From Acidobacteriota bacterium (lineage in GTDB: Bacteria > Acidobacteriota > Terriglobia > Terriglobales > Acidobacteriaceae): 7,103 nucleotides of DNA. A program made the position numbers and the translations under genes. The notes beneath the pieces are model-generated. The model saw nothing but the letters and a program-made list of their open reading frames with translations, was not told where the DNA came from and ran no database searches. This document shows, in pieces, positions 4,939 through 7,103 of this stretch (position 1 is its first letter; the number at the start of each line of letters is the position of its first letter). The stretch spans positions 1 through 7,103 of the forward strand of contig JAJZFR010000334.1 in the NCBI GenBank assembly GCA_021805265.1, read 5' to 3'.

Positions 4939-5880
4939 TTACCGGAGCCAGCCCAGCCCGCGCAGCCAGTTCTCCAGCAACCCCGGCCACACATCCAGCG
5001 CTGCATTCCCCGAGCCAAGCCCGCTCCCATGCGCGCCATGGGCAAAGATATGCATCTCCGCCGGAACCCCGGCCTGGATCAGCGCCTGATAGAAATCCAC
5101 CGCCTGCGTCACCGGAACCGTCTTGTCGTCCGTCGTGTGATACAGAAACGTCGGCGGCGTCTCGGCGCTCACATACCGCGCCGGAGTATACGCCTTTTCC
5201 AGTGCCGCGCATCGGTCCATCACGTCCATCAGCTTGCAGTAGCTCAGGTGCGAGGTATCCGGCGTCACCCCGCCCACCCACCCATAACCGAGTATCAGCG
5301 CATCCGGTCGGCTCGAAACCCGCGCAATCGGATCGCTCGCTGCAGCGTCCCCCGCAACGAACTGCGTCGCCGCGAGCGCCGCCAGATGACCACCCGCCGA
5401 AAACCCGATCACCGCAATGCGATCCGGCTGAATATGGTACAGCGCTGCCTCAGAACGCACCGTCTGGATCGCCCGCCGCGCGTCCGTCAGCGGCACCGGC
5501 AACAGATACTTCTTCCCCAGCCGATAGCGCAGCACAAACGCCGTAAATCCCCGAGCCGTAAACCAGTCGGCAACCTCGCGCCCCTCCAGAATCGCCGCCA
5601 GCCCCAGATACGCGCCTCCCGGCATCACGATCACCGCGTCGCCATTCCCCCGCCCCGGATGCGGCTGGAACACGCTCAGTGTCGGAATATCCTCGCAATC
5701 GCCGCCTTTTGCCTCCGGCGCGTCCCCCGGCCAAAGCCGAACCGTGCTCTGCCCCAGAAACGCGTTCGCGCTCTCCGCCTCCGGGCACGCCGCGCTCACC
5801 CGCAACGACCCGCCAGCCAGCACCGCCACCATAACCGCTAAAACCACTCCGCCATTCGCCCGCAATCGCTTCACCACCAC
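4939..5880 (-). CDS. Exported alpha/beta-hydrolase, BD-FAE/acetylxylan-esterase-like
   Basis: The 313-residue protein starts with KRLR, a hydrophobic run (about 11-24) and VSAAC near 28-32, a likely Sec signal peptide cleaved around residue 30-31; the residue at -3 from Cys32 is Ser, so a lipobox is unlikely. The hydrolase core shows RLWPGDAPEA (48-57), oxyanion-hole region MPGGAY (86-91), nucleophile elbow GFSAGG (159-164, Ser161), acid in TTDDKTVP (249-256, Asp251 or 252) and HGAHGSGLG (281-289, His284 probable). This set matches esterases related to BD-FAE and carbohydrate acetyl esterases, which remove acetyl or feruloyl groups from plant polysaccharides; the exact substrate cannot be read here. 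Cysteines at 32, 62, 215 and 224 could form disulfides after export. Three consecutive GTG codons (5880, 5877, 5874) are possible starts; the third has the best spacing to GGAGGT. It lies 34-40 nt downstream of bshC on the same strand and is probably cotranscribed. Codons end mostly in G. Confidence 0.88.
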   Translation of the reverse strand: MVVKRLRANGGVVLAVMVAVLAGGSLRVSAACPEAESANAFLGQSTVRLWPGDAPEAKGGDCEDIPTLSVFQPHPGRGNGDAVIVMPGGAYLGLAAILEGREVADWFTARGFTAFVLRYRLGKKYLLPVPLTDARRAIQTVRSEAALYHIQPDRIAVIGFSAGGHLAALAATQFVAGDAAASDPIARVSSRPDALILGYGWVGGVTPDTSHLSYCKLMDVMDRCAALEKAYTPARYVSAETPPTFLYHTTDDKTVPVTQAVDFYQALIQAGVPAEMHIFAHGAHGSGLGSGNAALDVWPGLLENWLRGLGWLR

Positions 5881-5884
5881 CTCC
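5879..5884 (-). promoter_or_regulatory. Ribosome-binding site of the esterase gene, overlapping the first GTG
   Basis: On the minus strand GGAGGT occupies 5884-5879 and runs straight into GTGGTGGTG. Because the Shine-Dalgarno overlaps the first GTG and leaves 1 nt before the second, the third GTG (5874-5872), with a 4-nt spacer, is the most plausible initiation codon. The choice changes the protein by two valines only. Confidence 0.6.
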
Positions 5885-5914
5885 GCAAACTAACCCTTGG
5901 CAAACTCCAGCGAA

Positions 5915-7103
5915 TTATACCCAAACCACCTTGTGCCCAGGACGACCATCCCCAGCCTCGGCCACCAGACAGTCCACCAGACCTTCTCCATGCCCCGCCA
6001 GAAAGTACGCCGCGCCTATCGTCCGCTCCTGCAAACTTCCCCCCGGCGAAAGCGCCTGGCAGAGTGCCCCGGCGTCGCGACCAATCGACGACTCCCGCTG
6101 CAACTGGTACTTCGCCGCCATTCGTCGCAGCCGGTTCATCTGGTACCGCATCTTGCTCGCCGAAACATGCGCCGAACGGCCCAGGCTCTCGTCCATCGCC
6201 GCCATGTACTCGGTCAGCGCGGTCAGCTCTCTGTCCAGCGCACTTCCCGCCCCGGCCAGCAGCAGCTTGCCCTCGACAGGCATGGCTCGCGCCCCCAGCC
6301 GCTGCTTCAGCTCGTCTTCCTTCGCGCCAAAGACCGCTTCCGCCGACTGCCCGTGCCGCGCCAGCAGCTCGCCAACGGCTGGCTCAACCAGCGTCGCCGA
6401 TAGCCGCGGCAACACCGGCGTCTTCCGACCCAGAATCCGCTCATACAGCACCGCCGACTGCGCAAAATAGGCAATCTCCGCCGGGCCGCCGACATACGCC
6501 GAGTTCGGCAGAATGAAATCCTGAAACACCGGACGCAGCAAAGCCGAGGGCGAAATCCGCTCCGGCTCCTCCGCCACAATTCCCAGCAGCTCGCTCGTCG
6601 TGTACGTCCGCCGACCCGCCTGCCACAGACCCTGCGGCTCACCCGTCGTAGCCTGAGTCCGCCGCAGCGCAACCCGTGCGCCCGTCTCCCGCTCCATCAA
6701 AAACAAAACGCTCGACCGCTCCCCGACCGCAACCTGCGCGTGGTACCCCGCCGCCACCAGTTCCCGGCCGCGCTCGGCAAGCGCCGCATGAAGCTCGTCG
6801 GCCCGCTCGATGGCAGCCCGGAAAACCGGTGCGCCAAGCCGATGCGCCGCCCGACCCGCCGGGTCCAGCGTCAGCAATCCATGGCTGGCAAACACCCGCC
6901 CATAAAACTCCGCAAACGCACCCGCCAGCGTATTTCCTGGCCGATACGCCGCCCTCAGCCACTCCCCCGCATCCGAATAACCCAGCAGCTCCTGCGCCGC
7001 CTCGACCAGTGGCTCAATCGAATGCCCCAGCACCACCTGCCCCACCGGAACCGCCTCCGCAGGGGCTTCCCCATAGGTCAGCCGCTCCAGCGTCCGCCGC
7101 CCC
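5915..7103 (-). CDS. bshC: Bacillithiol biosynthesis cysteine-adding enzyme BshC, N-terminus beyond the window
   Basis: The frame enters from the right edge and is open for 395 residues to the TAA at 5917-5915. BshC is usually about 540 residues, so roughly 145 N-terminal residues lie outside; a GTG at 7045 is in frame but is not the start, since homologous sequence continues before it. Recognised blocks, counted from the window edge, are YRPGNTLAGAFAEFYGRVF (53-71), GLLTLDP (75-81), ISPSALLRPVFQDFILPNSA (183-202) with YVGGPAEIAYFAQ (203-215), and TPVLPRLSATLVEP (228-241). A long helical, probably coiled-coil stretch spans about 285-335, and the end shows QERTIGAAYFLAGHGEGLVD (358-377). BshC adds cysteine to GlcN-malate, the last step of bacillithiol synthesis in the cytosol. 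No other bsh gene is in view. An esterase gene follows 34-40 nt later. Bacillithiol genes in a GC-rich genome fit Acidobacteriota or Deinococcus-like hosts. Confidence 0.93.
   Translation of the reverse strand, partial: GRRTLERLTYGEAPAEAVPVGQVVLGHSIEPLVEAAQELLGYSDAGEWLRAAYRPGNTLAGAFAEFYGRVFASHGLLTLDPAGRAAHRLGAPVFRAAIERADELHAALAERGRELVAAGYHAQVAVGERSSVLFLMERETGARVALRRTQATTGEPQGLWQAGRRTYTTSELLGIVAEEPERISPSALLRPVFQDFILPNSAYVGGPAEIAYFAQSAVLYERILGRKTPVLPRLSATLVEPAVGELLARHGQSAEAVFGAKEDELKQRLGARAMPVEGKLLLAGAGSALDRELTALTEYMAAMDESLGRSAHVSASKMRYQMNRLRRMAAKYQLQRESSIGRDAGALCQALSPGGSLQERTIGAAYFLAGHGEGLVDCLVAEAGDGRPGHKVVWV

Noticed and set aside
4887..5841. Plus-strand frames after the antitoxin, considered as a possible toxin gene
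   Set aside because: They are Ser/Pro/Arg-rich antisense of the esterase and show no PIN-domain acidic motif or other toxin signature.
5915..7045. Start of bshC at GTG 7045
   Set aside because: The frame continues to the window edge and the protein would lack about a quarter of the usual family length.

Overview
The window reads as a GC-rich bacterial chromosome segment, most likely from Acidobacteriota, class Terriglobia (Granulicella, Edaphobacter or Terriglobus type). This is an inference from three things: a bacillithiol-synthesis gene (bshC) in a high-GC genome, two 34-bp 'GGGTGCCCC...' hairpin repeats of a kind I associate with that group, and a YncE-like lactonase-fold lipoprotein. 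No rRNA, tRNA, transposase, integrase or phage gene is visible. Most of the window is ordinary chromosome.

Layout, left to right. (1) 1-1197 (+): a secreted lipoprotein with a lactonase-type beta-propeller, missing only its extreme N-terminus at the window edge. (2) 1198-1510: a 313-nt intergenic region with a short direct repeat, two near-identical 34-bp palindromic elements exactly 68 bp apart, and a third GC-rich hairpin. (3) 1511-4590 (+): a compact probable operon, yacG (zinc-ribbon gyrase inhibitor), pgpA (phosphatidylglycerophosphatase A, overlapping yacG by 8 nt), a cytosolic IPT/TIG plus six-bladed NHL-type propeller protein of unknown function, and cinA (two-domain pyrophosphatase/nicotinamide-nucleotide amidase). 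(4) 4591-4914: a perfect 22-bp palindrome whose right arm contains a -35-like TTGACT, then an 83-aa ribbon-helix-helix, VapB-like antitoxin with no toxin partner, ending in a 10-bp inverted repeat. (5) 7103-4939 (-): the C-terminal part of bshC followed 34-40 nt later by an exported alpha/beta-hydrolase (BD-FAE/acetylxylan-esterase type), convergent with the antitoxin gene.

The plus-strand operon joins housekeeping functions: phospholipid synthesis (pgpA), NAD/nucleotide repair (cinA) and gyrase control (yacG). The TIG-propeller protein embedded in it is the one real functional unknown. The best candidates for a second look are the solitary antitoxin with its palindrome/promoter overlap, the TIG-propeller protein, and the paired hairpin repeats. 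The whole plus strand is C-rich: plus-strand genes use C-ending codons and minus-strand genes use G-ending codons. This suggests a replication-strand bias and helps explain the long spurious antisense reading frames. I found nothing I would call a new multi-gene defence or mobile system.
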